Below, in pieces: positions 9,101-21,530 of a stretch of DNA of 64,000 nt. The position numbers and the translations under genes were made by a program. Every line of letters begins with the position of its first letter. The first letter of the stretch is position 1. The notes under the pieces were generated by a model. It searched no databases. It saw nothing but the letters and a program-made list of their open reading frames with translations, and was not told the origin of the DNA. This DNA is from Lasioglossum baleicum. Taxonomy: Eukaryota; Arthropoda; Insecta; Hymenoptera; Halictidae. The stretch covers positions 6,449,579 through 6,513,578 of the forward strand of contig NC_134935.1 of NCBI RefSeq assembly GCF_051020765.1, in the 5' to 3' direction.

Positions 9101-12100
9101 GGAATAAACAATTCCCAACGCTTCACATGTCAAGATCGTTTTAATCGGCGAGGTGGACCTTGAACTGCGGATAACTAGTGTAATTTTTAATCGACGCACG
9201 ATTCTCATTTCCGAACGAGGTAATTACCGACAGTGGCGCGAAGATATCGGAATTGCAAATTGCTCTTAACAATGCGTTCCATTGCTTTTAATTTGCGCGG
9301 ACTGATAGCAGCGCCACTGATCACTTTTTGTCGGCGCTGTTCGGACCCGTTGACACTTATCCCTTCGCAATGGTTACCAGCGGAAGCTTAAACACGATTA
9401 CCTGCCTTTGGCGGGAACAGGCCAATGTTTCCTCGTTTCTGTGTTGGTGCGGGATCGCGATCGCGTTCACACGGGACCGTAAAAACGAACCGACCAGCGA
9501 AATTTACGGTCGCCAGTTATATGTGTTTCCGAAGAATTCCTTCCGATGTTTTGCCAGCATGTTTACGCCTCCCGATACCGGCTACACCCTGGCACGCTAC
9601 AAGGTATCGATATCTCGACTCTTAAATACACCGCGACGTAATGACGCGATAAAGCCACCTATGAAACCCGAGAGTCGGAGCACTCGCGATAAACTTTAAC
9701 TTAACTCGACGGTTTCGTCGGTTCTTTGTTTTTCTCAATATAAAGAGCTTTCCTAAAAAAAAGAAAAAATGTTAACGACACTTTAGCTCCGAATGGCACT
9801 TTATCTAGAATTTACAAGAGTCTCTTTCGCTCAATATACTCTCTGTTTAGTCGTTTCGCGGGGCAAATCGATGCTCGCGAGATACAACGGTTGATTATAA
9901 TCGAAATAACAATTCATTACCGCGAACGATTATTAGAGTAATTGGTCGATAATTGCACGCAAAGATTGCTGCTAAATGAATTGCTATTTGTTCAGGACGG
10001 TTGCTTATTCAATTAATGTTTAAGCACCAGTAGCTAATAACGTAGATAGAAGATATTTCATTACTCTACGTTATCATGCGTGTTAATATGCTATTGTTTA
10101 CTATGAGTTCGCTAATTACAATTTTGTTCCGCGAATAACGAAGCTTGTTAATACGTTCGGCGAGCACGTCCGGTTTAATTCAGCATACATTGATGAAATA
10201 TCTCGCGGAAAAGTATTCATAAATCATGGTTGGCGTCTATATGCTGTCGTGTAGAATAACGCGGTTAAACAAAATTATAAAATAATTTCTGGACACGCGA
10301 ATCGGCAGCCGTGACACAAACGTGTTACGCGTGTTCAACACGATAAAAACTCGATGAAAATTTCATCCCGCGGGAAATTGAACGTTTAAATAATCATTCT
10401 CATTCCGTCCGCGAATCGCGAACGTAAAACGGGGAACCGCGGCGAGTCTATGCTGCTCCGCGATTGGCAAATTCGATAGATAAATGCACGAGGCACGGAG
10501 GTGAGAGTAAACGATAGACCGTCACGTTTCATACACTTTTTTTCCCCGTCGGAGGGTAAAACCTCCCTTCGTGCGGTTTCTGCACTCAGTTCACTCGTTC
10601 CCTCGTCCGCCCAGTAATTCAATCATATTAATTACTCATAATGGCGTGCCTTCCGGTGCCTCTTGAGGCGTCACTGCAGGACACCCCCGTTGATCAGCTT
10701 ATTTAACGTCTCTTCGGGGTTCCTGGCGAATCTTCCGGCCGTCCATAAAAACGAGAACGAGGCGGTCGCTTCGCGTAACACTTCAAAACGAGTCTGATAC
10801 TGTGCACGGCACTCGCAGGACAGTCTTCCCTCTGCGAAACTGCTCATTCCTATGCGATTTTTCTCTGCTGCATATTTTTCTACATCAAATGGGTCATGCA
10901 AGGGCAGAAATACAGGAAATAGATTTATCATTTCGTAATACTGTATTTACCAGTATGTTCAATGTCTTACTCCCGACCATACTCCTGGTAGTTTCGCGAA
11001 CACCCTGTATGTACAGAGAGATCCAAAAATTGTATGTTAAATATCTTCGTAGAAAATGAATATCGGCAAAAAACCGCGGACACGTGTCCGCTTATTTTGT
11101 CTCTAGAATCAGCACAAACAGTTTCATTAGAGTCGGCGACTCCACAGATCTCACCTCTCATTGCGGGTTAAACTATGAATTATAAATTAATTGTTTGCGT
11201 GTCGCGAATAAGAATAACCCGGAGGCGGCAACGTTGAAATCGAGCGAGATTGCGGTGCGCAATCACCACCGAAGTTGTGGTTATCAACGGTATTAATATC
11301 GGTATGAAAAGATCTAACAGCGGCCGCTAATTACTTGCCGGGAAGACGGTCCCTGCTTGCTTACTGCTTTCCGCCGGCCCATTAAAAACAGTTCGGAAGT
11401 CCGCATCGCCTAATTAGTTCCGTTTCGCTCAAGGGAACATCGAATCGTTCCAAAAGTAGGAAGCCGAAACGGATCACGTGTTCCGTCGTTATTGCTGAAT
11501 TATTATATTGGCCGTGTAACCCTGCCGCCATCTTTAATGAGACTCAAAGTGTTCCGGGGACTCTCTCCCCTCGAACGTTCAACGGGAGAGTTCCGTTAGG
11601 TCCGATTTATTTAAGTTCGCTCAGCGAGAAGAGCGCGGCACGAAACTACTCGCCGAAGTGGAACGAGTCGGTGTATAATCAGCCAGACAGAGAAGCAGAG
11701 CACCCGGTTAATTCCGTCCATTACCGGCGAGCAGTACCTTTGATTTAATGTTCGACGACTTTTCATGGTTATTCATACACCGCGCGCGCGCGCGGCGGGA
11801 TACATCGACGAGTTCGCGTTTAAGGATTATATGCAGATTGCAGATAGATCCCGTAACTTTCCTCGAATCCGTCCCGACTCGACTCGTCCATCGGACTTCA
11901 TAATAATTACGGAATTTAATTGGGTTTGCGGAGCACGTCGGAGTGCACTCTTCCCTCGAGCTTTTTCTCATTGACGTAACCGGTCGCGGCACATGTTTTG
12001 TACGCGCAGCTTTATTCACTCCGATCGTTCCGTCGAACGATACCAGTAACGCTCCGAGCAAACACTCCTCTTTATTTCGTGCCGTTATTAATTATTTCAA

Positions 12101-13260
12101 GTGTTGCCGTTGTCCGATTTAAATATAATACGAATGGGCAGCAAGCTACAGGTCCTTTTGAACAGGTACAAGCTTTCTACTTTGTTTTGTGATGTTCTTC
12201 TTTGAAGCTGCAGATTTATGATATTGTGAGAAAGGACGTTCTAATTTTGCATGAAAAAGGCGAACAAAATTTTGAATGCTCCTCTAATATTAAGATCAAT
12301 TTCTTTAAAAGTATGTAAAGAGAAAGATTGTAGAATAAAAATGGTCTCAAGGGTGCGATATGCACTATCTTCTTATTAAATCTGGTGCAATCTTATGCAG
12401 AATCAGACATCGTTTTCATTAAAATCATACAAATAACACTGAAATTCCTGCTTATTAGACTTGATGCAATGTTATGCGCAACATTGTTTCATTTGAAATT
12501 ACTATTGAATGCGTTTATTATCCCCACTACGAATCCCTGAATGTACATGCTCTCGCTCAATTTTCTCCGAACGATTTCGAGCTCTCTTCCAAGCTCTCTT
12601 CCTTCGCGATCCGCAACAAAGGGACTCGGAGAAATAAGCGTTCCTCATAAATTATGGCTGGTTGCGTATTACATCATCTGAATTTTGCATAAAGGGCAAA
12701 CAACTGAGTGGAGCAAGTCAAATTAAGCGACGGAACGTAGACTGCAGTTCCGCCGTATCATGCCAGTCGATTATAATATGCTATTTCCTTCATTGTTCCC
12801 GGTGAGGTCGGACTCGGGAAAGACTTCATCGTCGACTCGATTTTCCGGGACGTCGACGGGAATATATAATTTAATCAACCGCGGAGCGGGCGGACGGGCG
12901 AAGAAAAAAGGAACAGACCCGCGACGTCTCTCGTTTCTTTTTTTTTAATTCGCCGAGAAAGCCGAGTCTGCGATGGGTCGATCAGCCATGGAAAACGAAC
13001 AAGTGCGGCCGCGTCCGTTGCAGTGTTGTCTCCATCGACGCGCGTTACGAAAGATAGCACGTTTCAACTACAGTAGACTTCCGCAAACCGCGACCAGAAA
13101 CTTGTTTGAAAAGACTGTATATACCGGGTGAGTCACGAAGCGTGATCATGTTAGATTACTCTGTTGCTAGCTGTTCGATCGGAAATATTTTTAGATTGCA
13201 TCAAATTTCTTGTCAACCCTTTCTTTCCAGAGTTGTCAAGGTCACCTACCCATATTTTAG
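9101..13260. other. Gene-free stretch; (CG)n run and CCCTGTA-type motif only
   Basis: I recognise no gene. A 123-codon frame at 9328-9699 has no family motif. An alternating CG run lies at 11780-11795. A gaacaccctgtatgtac motif near 10998, of the type seen at insect transposon ends, is unsupported by a partner. Two related 28-bp segments, cttattaaatctggtgcaat and cttattagacttgatgcaat, lie about 78 bp apart near 12372 and 12450. A further cgggtgagtcacgaagcg motif lies near 13127. Confidence 0.5.
11780..11795. repeat. (CG)n dinucleotide run
   Basis: A short alternating C/G run, capable in principle of Z-DNA. Nothing around it suggests a specific role. Confidence 0.7.
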
Positions 13261-13301
13261 GGGATAAGCGCCCTTAATCGTTTCCTGAAAGGAAAAGGAT
13301 A

Positions 13302-13557
13302 TTAACCCCTTGCTCCACGATTTATTTTACGGTTTCAGGGATTAGAACTTTCTTTGTAGTTCGTAATTTCCTAAAAACAGGAGAAAATTTATATCTGTTG
13401 TATGCCTACATGTTCTCCAATAACTTTACTTACATTAACGGAATCAAAATAGGTATTTAATCTCGGTTTAAATGAAATTAATGACATACATATTTATTAG
13501 ACTCTGTTCAGGATCCTCATCACGAGTCTGACACGAGATTGTAGGGCAAGGGGTTAT
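13302..13557 (+). mobile_element. TTAA-type MITE (piggyBac-like), family 1
   Basis: The left end is TTAA followed by ccccttgctccacga. The right end is the inverse, tgtagggcaagggg, followed by TTAT, a near-match to TTAA. Size is 256 bp with no coding capacity. A second copy at 42487-42735 is inverted relative to this one and matches across the interior (taaatatgtatg, ttattttacgg). TTAA flanks and C-rich ends point to piggyBac-like mobilisation, which is an inference. Confidence 0.65.
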
Positions 13558-13576
13558 TACTAAATGAATTCCGTAT

Positions 13577-13731
13577 AATGTTGAAATAACAAGCACTATC
13601 TAACAGTTCATTTTTGACATCTTATCATAAAGATTACATTGATTTCTTTTAGTTTAAAATAATGTGATATGAAATAACTGATAAACTCATTCTCTTTTTT
13701 AATTTTCACTTACACCACTTTCATAATTATG
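13577..13731 (+). repeat. Dispersed repeat, copy 1 (partner near 44.6 kb)
   Basis: It begins aatgttgaaataacaagcac and ends with accactttcataattat. A related copy at 44554-44670 begins aatgttgaaataacacgcac and ends with the same terminal motif, in the same orientation. The middle is more diverged. No terminal inverted repeat is visible and the class is unknown. Confidence 0.6.
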
Positions 13732-14493
13732 AGCACATATGTTCGAATTGTTAATGTTCCTTTAAAGAATTGTTCAAGAACGATTTACTCCACGAACCAA
13801 TTGAAAATTAGTGCCTCTGGTCAAGAATTAGTTCCTTAACGGTGCGGGAGTCGATAGCGAAATTTAGGTCCAGGTGAAACGATGGAGAAGCATGAATTTC
13901 GCGGGATTAAGCACGGGGATTTACGGGTCTGTTTTCGAGGGAGTAAGCGCGCCAGCCCCTGCTTTCCCGAACAAAAGGGTCTCGTAATTACGGTCATGTT
14001 TTTAAGACTGCCTGGGAACACCCCGAGCCCGAATCCCTTGACCATCTTTTCTCTTTAGCCTGACCCAACTTTTCACCCTCCCTTTATGGCCACCTTTTTG
14101 CAATGTAACATTGTCGCGGGCCGTAGCGGATCGCATCGCGTTGGGCCTCGCGTGATTTGCTATCTAACAGCCCATGTCACGGCGTGAAACAAATTTTCAC
14201 GCCTTCTACCCCTTTTAGGGGAACCGTCGACCATCGAATATTTAACACTTTCGCTGGCTTTCACGAGCGTGGGGCAATCGAGGTTTCACCCTCCGATCGT
14301 AATAGGTATACTTTCGGAGTAAGCAACATAAAGAACGCTGTTAGGGAAGTTCGTATAGCGTCGGACATTGGGTATTTTATCTCATCCTTGTTAGGCGAAT
14401 GCTCTTCCCGGTTGCACATACTGGTTACAATTCTTTTTTTTCGTATTTTTGAACCCGCTATATTGAGATCCACGTTAATGTACTTAATGTACT
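13732..14493. other. Gene-free stretch, no recognised feature
   Basis: Only short frames without motifs are present. The 139-codon frame at 14157-14576 runs into the adjacent MITE and is not supported as a gene. Confidence 0.5.
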
Positions 14494-14690
14494 TACACTG
14501 TTTACGCATTTATGAAGAAATTCGTTGGGCGAAATATGAAACAGTAAATGATTCAAACAATTCAGGAATGCTGTAATGTTGCATTTAATGTAACAAAGTC
14601 GTTAAGGAATGAAATCAATTTTTATGTTATTCCTGCTTCTCCCACAATCAATGCAGAACATTTTTATTTTGCACAAAGATCCGCGGTCTA
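14494..14690 (-). mobile_element. hAT-type MITE, degenerate full-length copy
   Basis: The interior aligns with the copy at 23461-23661, sharing gaagaaattcgttggg and aatcaatgcagaaca. The right end, caaagatccgcggtcta, is good. The left end (tacactgtttacgcattt) is badly worn. No convincing target duplication remains, so this is an older insertion. Confidence 0.65.
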
Positions 14691-14819
14691 CTAATCAATT
14701 ACTACACATTTAAGTATTGTATGAGGTATTGCAACAATTTCATATCCATAAAATGAAAAACATCGTATACAATGGAATTATCCTAGGTCGGAAGAAATGT
14801 TTAATTTTCGAGTTGAAGG

Positions 14820-14998
14820 ATGCTAAGGGTGCTGAACCTACCACCACCGGTCAAAATGACCGGGATTTTTATTTTGCAATTATTGAAATAATCAAAGTGA
14901 TTGTATAAGGGCCGCACAAAGTTTAAATAAAGTCAATCTTGTCATTTTTATGAAGGGAACATGTATCAGTTTGTTTTTGAAGAAGTCGGCAGTGAAGT
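14820..14998 (+). mobile_element. TTAA-type MITE (piggyBac-like), family 2, degenerate
   Basis: The left end carries the palindromic motif ccggtcaaaatgaccgg. The interior (gccgcacaaagtttaaata, aatcttgtcatttttat, gggaacatgtatcagt) matches the copy at 25422-25676. Neither TTAA is intact here, so limits are approximate. Confidence 0.5.
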
Positions 14999-16779
14999 GG
15001 ATCAATGGTAAATGGGAATGCGGCACAGATAGAGGATCGGTAGAAGAGATATATGCTCTCAATTAAGCTCGTCGGCGTGTAATTATGTCAAATCACGCAC
15101 AGCAATACGGACTAGGTCGTTGTTATTGCGTCAGGGTCATAACAAGCGATCGTTTAACCGTGGAATGGAATGAGTAGTAGCACCTGGCTGTAATTCGCCG
15201 CGACGCTGGCCCCATCGTGCGGCATTTATCGATCGCTCGTAGGATCGTGGTTTTCTAAACATCGGTGTGGCCTGGACCGAGTACAGAACATATCTTTCTC
15301 TCCCTCTCTCTCTCTCTTGTTTCATCGTCTGTGAGCGTACTCGCGGAAAAGCTTCTCAAAGGGCTTTTACTCGCAGCAACGTCTAGAAAAATAACGCTCT
15401 CGAGGGCTGAAGGAGATTGGAAAACGGAGAAAAATGGCGCGGGGCGGGACCGAATGGTCGTTCGTCGCTCAGAAATGGAAAAAGGGACCGGGAGCCGGGA
15501 ACGGTCGCGAATAAACCCCGACTACGGGGGAGCTTCGATCGTGTTACGAAAGGAAAGTAACGCGTTACGTGTCGTTCAAGTTATTGCGAGCGTATACTCG
15601 ATTTGCGACAGCTTTACCGCGAATATAAAGTCGCTGTCGTTCGATGCTAACGGTCGCGCGACTGTAATTGCTGGCTGCCGTCCGCGGAAATCGTCCCGCC
15701 ATCATTCTTTTAACAACGACGCATCGCGCGTTGTCGCGCGCCATGCCGTTTTCGTTCACAACAAATTTACGTACAACTACAACCTCCTACAAAACTTTAA
15801 GAGAAATATGAATATGAATGAATATAGTGTGTTCTAGATTCTATCGCAATTTTCTTTACAATTCACAATGTTTTACAATTTTGCTAACCACGTGTTGGAG
15901 AGTTTTTGTTTTTAACTCAATATTTTCACTTTCGGATCCCGAATGTTGCAAATTCAAGTGAGCACACCACTGTATCTGTGTTCTGTCTTCAATTCTCCCC
16001 CCAATTAGCGAGTTCGGAGCTTTTCAGTAAATTTTACCGAGTACAAAAGCAGGTGTTGTTTTATGAATCTTATGTTATAGCGAACGTTCAATTACAGGCT
16101 CCAGCCAATCGATTAATTGTTTCAGCGCTGTTTGTTGTTCCACGGTATACAAATATCGTTGCGAACAATGTCGAGCGTTTTTTATTGCCGTCTGTCAACA
16201 GCTATGGATTCGTGTGGGTGATTGAAAGTCGGAAATTGAAATGAATTACCAGATGTATTGGTTTTTGAACGGCGATTCGTCCCTTAACAGCCACCTCCGT
16301 AATATCTCGTTCGATGGAAATGTAACCGTCTGCTGCTCGTCTCGAAAAATTTCAATTCACCCAAGTTTATGAACATTTATATAGAGACATTTAGATTTCT
16401 ATAAAGATGAAACTGGGTGGTAATTTTTCCACGTTTTTCGAAAATTCAGTGACATGTGAAGGAGTTAAAAGGAATTGCTATTAAACAACGTGTGCAAAGT
16501 ATCTTTCACTGCTCTGCTTGTGTGCAAAGTGTCGTTGCAGTCGGCACATACGAGTTGTGTAATGTCTCTTGTAAGTCCAGCAACTACAATGTTTACTTAT
16601 TATCCAATCAGCGTGTGAGCTTACTGCGCTGACTAACAGGGTGAATGTTGGCGATTTCTCGGCTAGCTAAAGCGACCCTGGCTCGTGTAGAACGCATTGC
16701 ATAGGTAATTACGATACCTCGATTACTGGCGAATACACTGCCGATCTTTGTGCAAGTTCAGGTTTACAAGATATATAAT
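14999..16779. other. Gene-free stretch; (CT)n run
   Basis: A CT-rich run lies at 15296-15318. The 190-codon frame at 15265-15837, the longest forward frame in the window, begins in that run and shows no domain, signal peptide or family motif. Its other reading frames are also open, so I do not call it a gene. The rest contains nothing recognised. Confidence 0.5.
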
Positions 16780-16890
16780 TAGACTGCGGATCTTTATGCA
16801 AAATAAAAATTATTTGCATCGATCGCAAGCAATAGAAACTATATCGAATGTTATTTCTTTCCTTAATGATTTTAACAGGGGAATGTGAAT
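16780..16890 (+). mobile_element. hAT-type MITE, left half
   Basis: The left end, tagactgcggatctttatgc, is intact and followed by the family interior (tttgcatcgatcgcaagc, tttccttaatgatttta). The right half and right terminal repeat are missing. Confidence 0.7.
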
Positions 16891-17006
16891 TCATTTTTGC
16901 AGACAGAAATAAAAGAAATAAAATCTAATATAAAAATGGAATTCGACAAGTCTTCTTCAACGTCAAACTTTTTGTTCATTGTATGATGCGTAGAATACTG
17001 TAAGTA

Positions 17007-17999
17007 TTAGCACTAAAGAACTACCAGTCAAAATGACTGGTTCTACAATTTCATTTTAAAATTCCTACTTAATGTTACATTTTGCGATAACTAAAGGAGT
17101 AATATAATGAATTTTATTTTTGTTTAATTTATTCAGAATCGAAATAATTTTGTATCATGGCTACTTATACCAACACCAGTCATTATGACTGGTACTTCTC
17201 TAAGTGGAAAAGTATTCAACAATTTGTTTACTGAGCCCGAAATCGTTAATTAGATATTTAGATAAATTTATTGATGTTTTGCGTAACGTCTTATTTTGGC
17301 GCCACAACATAAACATAAACATAGCTGCGATGTAACGTAACATAGTTATCGATGTTGTTTCACGGTGTCATTTTGTATACCATAGCCGTTGAAATTGGAC
17401 CTAATTCTTTTTTATACAACAATATTTTACTAGCCCCAAAAATGGCAAAACGATTGAAAATCTCTGAATTATTGGAAAAACTGAACAATACACCAATGGA
17501 ATTCTCTGATATCGAGGATGGGGAATTGTGTGAGCATGAAGAATGTAAATCAGAAGAAAATGAAATTGAACTTTACCGTGATAATAATAATAAATAGGGT
17601 AAATGTTACGTTTAGGGGAGGCTTAATAGTAATAATAGGATAAATAGTAATAATGAGATTATAGAGACTGAGAAAAGGTTGAGGAGTCCACGGAAAGTGA
17701 ATTAAAAATTATTTTGAATTTACGTAAAAGAAGACGTGTTTGTGTGTCTTCAAGTCCTGAAGATGAAAATGAAAGTATACAAGATCCAGTTGGGAAAAAT
17801 AAAAGGAGGGTCTAAAGCTGGAGGACTATCACTATATAATATTTTCAAAGACATATTCGGCCCCACATTCCTTTTGTAGGATAGTAATAAATCAATAAAT
17901 ATAAAAACATTCGATTATTACATATTTTTTAAAGACCAGTCATCTTGATTGGTTTTGGTAGAACTAGCTTCGTCTTAACCTCGGTAGTTCTAGTGTTAA
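17007..17999 (+). mobile_element. piggyBac-like element, deletion derivative (about 1 kb)
   Basis: The left end is TTAG (a worn TTAA) then cactaaagaactaccag. The right end is the inverse, ggtagttctagtg, then TTAA (17996-17999). Palindromic motifs of the form CCAGTCAnnnTGACTGG occur near both ends (17022-17040, 17936-17953) and again at 17177. The element keeps a 5' reading frame but lacks room for the roughly 550-residue transposase and its DDD catalytic core. It is therefore an internal-deletion derivative. Confidence 0.65.
17442..17597 (+). pseudogene. piggyBac-like transposase N-terminal fragment
   Basis: The preferred start is the ATG at 17442 (MAKRLKISELLEKL), not the upstream in-frame start at 17352, because piggyBac-type proteins usually begin with a short helix followed by an acidic SDIE-type stretch. 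Here that stretch is FSDIEDGELCEHEEC. The frame stops after an Asn-rich tail. A second coding-like fragment at 17684-17815 (basic LRKRRRV then acidic SPEDENES) ends in TAA. Near 17827 the stretch LYNIFKDIFGPT resembles a conserved N-terminal piggyBac motif. Assignment rests on recall and the TTAA-type ends. Confidence 0.5.
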
Positions 18000-19681
18000 A
18001 TAACCGTTTCTCTTGTCATTTCATTCAAATAACGTCCACGTCGGGCACTTGAGACGCTATTCCATCCACGCCCATTTCGATTCTTGCTTTCCGCACGATC
18101 TCGGCATTATGAGCTCGTAGTTTACTGCACGGATGCATCAAGTAGTATATCGTGGCTCATGATCGCAGAACTATAGCCGGCATTAAAGTGTTGTTTACGT
18201 CTGGCGAGGTTAGTGCGAGGTCGCGATCCACGGGGAACGTTAAATGGCAACGATATTCCATATCGAGCCCGACGCTCCGACATAGTTCTTCGCGCTGTCG
18301 CCTAACTAAGTTCACAGCGGGCGGACATGTTTCAGATCGCATCCATTCCGTTTATCGCCGTCGTAAAGCTCGCCGTGGCGTGCACGTTTACGAACAAGGA
18401 GTTCGAATTACAAAGTCACGTCGCGAACAACGCGAGGCCCGGAGCTCGCGAATTTCACGTTTTATACGAACGTGTTGCGAAACGCGCTGTCGTTCTTTCC
18501 GCCGCTTGCCAATATTTCCGGTTTGCTTGCCGTCACGCGGTCTACTATATTCTATTATATTTGAAACGCTCCGGGCGGATCCATGCAAACGTCCTCTGCA
18601 TGGACGTGCACCATGGCCGAACTTTTTCGACAGCGAGCCGAACTTCTGCCGTTAGCGTTCGACGCTGTGCTATCCCGCCACGCAAAGTGCTAACGATAAA
18701 CTTTCGGAATTGATCAGTGAAGTCTGCCTAAGAAAACCGACCGGCAAGCAGAATCGAAAGTTATATTGTCTTTTCATTTTCAGAGTATCATTCGAAGTTT
18801 CTAGGCTCCAGGAATGTTACGGTGGTTGTGAAACGTGTTCGCCGGACACTGAACCTCTGATTTTCAATTTGTTGGATCCCTTAAACATCTGATTTTCAAG
18901 AGTCGTGCCTTTGCTTTCGTAGTTTATGTATGTACGTCATTTTTATCGAACATTTGTTAATGTAATGGGTGGGAAACTCTTTCAAAAATGTTAAACCTGA
19001 ACATCGCTATTCGTTAAATACCTTCACAATTGAAATACGCATTGAATATTATATAACGACAGATTTGACAGTATATATTTGATACCGGGGTTCGTGAAAT
19101 ACGCAGCTGAAAATATTAATTCCTAATTAAAACTAGCGATCCATTATGACCGGTGGATATTCCACGGAAGATTAATTAATAACCAGTCCGATTGCAAATA
19201 TGAATCCCATTTTCTCTGAAGCGAGGCTGGCAGAATTTTCCGATTAAACTGACAGCTTATTGATGTCCACCGGTCCGAAGAAATATACCGATAAAAATAT
19301 CGGTGACTAATGAAAGGATGTTAGATCGATCCCGAGCAATTCGACTGACTGTTCTCCGGACTAAATCCGGCCAGGACGAAATGGCCGACATGCTCGTTGG
19401 CTCATGAAACGTGTAGACACGTCGTGCTGGGTCGCAGGACGAATATTCATCGTTCGCTGGAATCTCGGTGTCGGTGTGTTCATCAAACCTGAATGTTTTT
19501 CCCGCGATTCGTGCTACCGAGAGACCGGCCTGACATTTGATGCACCGAATTAAAGCTCAATAGTAATTAACACGAGCAGCCAGTCGACCGCCGTCATTCC
19601 AGGTCCCCGGACTTTACACTCCTGCGAACGGTTTCTAACCCATTACGATAAATTTAAAGGTCCATTCCGTGAGTCCGTAGG
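18000..19681. other. Gene-free stretch, no recognised feature
   Basis: The frame at 18152-18655 (167 codons) overlaps open frames in other phases and on the other strand, is Arg/Ser-rich and shows no motif. I treat it as chance. No RNA gene or repeat was recognised. Confidence 0.5.
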
Positions 19682-19689
19682 CTCATTAT

Positions 19690-19883
19690 TAGACAGCGGA
19701 TTTTATGCATTTATGACAAAAATCAGTAAGTGTAATTTGAAAACAGTAAAAACATTAGAAGAATTTAAAAATACTTTCACATTATTGTCATTAAACATAT
19801 TAAGAAGGAAAATAAATTTCTATTTCACTCCAGTTTGTTGCAAATCAGGTAAAAAAATGTTATTTTGCATAAAGATCTGTCTA
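19690..19883 (-). mobile_element. hAT-type MITE, full copy with perfect 8-bp TSD
   Basis: The ends read tagacagcggattttatgc and gcataaagatctgtcta. The flanks ctcattat (19682-19689) and ctcattat (19884-19891) are identical. The interior shares gaagaatttaaaaatact with the 107-bp copy at 38051. The left end keeps a GACAGCGG variant also seen in that copy, so these two form a subgroup. Confidence 0.85.
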
Positions 19884-19964
19884 CTCATTATTTATCGTCT
19901 GTCTTGTTGAAAATAAATATTGCTTATGTTGGTTCCATTTAATTTCAGCCATGAATAATCAATA

Positions 19965-20375
19965 ATCATTTCATTATAACGTGCACCATTAGTAACTGCA
20001 TCTTCATTCTCGTTTTCGGAAAAGAATGGACCGATTACGCCTTTCGACCAAAATCCACATCAAACAGGAATTCTTTTTGGATGAAGTGATTTTTTAATTC
20101 TGCTTATTGACGTGTTTATCCAATGTGAAATGAGCTTCATCGCTGAAGATTATGTATGAAAAAAATGCATCAATTGAACAATGTTCTAGCAACCAATCAG
20201 CGAAATTTCTGCATTGCAAATGGTCACGTTCTTTTAATTCTTGTGTTAATTGAATTTTATTTGCACTTTATGCAAAATTCGCACAAACTGCCATAATAAT
20301 TGCTCGATTCTTGAGAACGACGTGGAATTGATGACAAACATGGCGTTTGACAGATATTCTCATTCAACATCCTAA
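19965..20375 (-). pseudogene. Tc1/mariner-type DDE transposase, broken
   Basis: Read on the minus strand, one frame gives KIQLTQELKERDHLQCRNF, then FADWLLEHC and IIFSDEAHFTLDKHVNKQN. A stop follows, and after a frameshift CGFWSKGVIGPFFSE. The SDEAHF motif holds a catalytic Asp of the DDE triad, and the GVIGPFF segment is typical of this insect transposase group. A stop lies between ProVal and CysGly, and upstream coding sequence is shifted. At least two frame changes and three stops make it dead. A CCCTGTA motif at 20393 may be part of its terminal repeat. Confidence 0.75.
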
Positions 20376-20620
20376 AGATACTTTTGGATATAACCCTGTA
20401 TTTATATTATTAGTTATAAATAGATTTAATTCTAAGCAATAATACTTGGAAATATATTTGTATGATAAAATGATGGTGTGCGAGAGAATGATAGTATGAT
20501 GAGTTTGTGAGGTTAAAATTATAAATATATCTCTCTATATATAATAATAATATATATAGAATTTAATAATGCTGTTATATTTTATATTATTTTCAAACTG
20601 TCAAACGTATTAATTCTGCC

Positions 20621-20656
20621 AGAAAATTTTTATTTCGCATAAAGATCCGGTGTCTG
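20621..20656 (-). mobile_element. hAT terminal repeat, right-end fragment
   Basis: The sequence gaaaatttttatttcgcat followed by aaagatccggtgtctg matches the right end of the MITE family with two differences. No left partner was found, and no target duplication can be assigned. Confidence 0.55.
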
Positions 20657-21530
20657 GTTAGAAGGTACACCACAATTTATATATTTACTATTATAATTCT
20701 TTTAGAAATGTATTTTTAGTTGCGCACGTTTCTCATGAATGAACGACGTGTCTGTAGCGTAATCGTCACCGGTGTAGGCCGCAATTCCGTCGTATGGTGC
20801 AATTCAGGAACGTTTTTCCACGAAGTTTATGCGTCGCAGACGGATTGCGCTTTATGGTGGTCTATAAACTCGGGCAATTATCGAGTTCGCTTATTACTCG
20901 AAGCATCGTAAAGCAGATATTAAGCAATAAGTCCATTTACTTAGCGGTCTTTGGAATTCTATAGAGACTGAGCCACGAAATATATGGAAGCTTAGACGAA
21001 GTAATTGTATAATATCGCGTCCGGTATTATCGATAGAGGAGGAATATTGCTGTTGTAAACTAGACACTGCGGTCGATAGCAGTGGGTATTAAATTTTCTT
21101 AAGTCAAAGAAGAGGTAAGAGTAAAGTGTGAATCTTTGTGAGCTTATAATATTAAGTGATTTGCACCTAAAGTGTTTCGTTAATTATTACAGTGTATTCT
21201 GTTCAATGAACTTCAACATTTCAACAAACAAAACTGTTTGATTATATCATTGACGACGAGTAGACTCTCGGTGAATAAAATACATACGGCTCTGTTAAGT
21301 TCGATATCAATTTATGGTTATTCTCGTTTCCTTTCTTTGCTCTTTCAGGAAATGATTTCCTGTGAGCCAATTTGTAAACGTCCATCACTTGTCTGAAGTC
21401 CAACAAGTTTCGCGAGCTAACTTTAGAATCTTTTATGAAAGCGTACGTCACAAAATTTACGCTTTCAGTTACGTTTTGACATAATATGCAATTTTTAAAC
21501 GAACCAGCGAAGAAACACAGAAAATGAAAC
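20657..21530. other. Gene-free stretch, no recognised feature
   Basis: Only short frames without motifs are present. Confidence 0.5.

Noticed and set aside
11780..11795. CG run as a CpG-island promoter
   Set aside because: Only 16 bases long and without other promoter signals or a downstream gene.
15265..15837. 190-codon forward frame
   Set aside because: Begins in a CT microsatellite, has no recognisable domain or signal and overlaps open sequence in another strand and frame.
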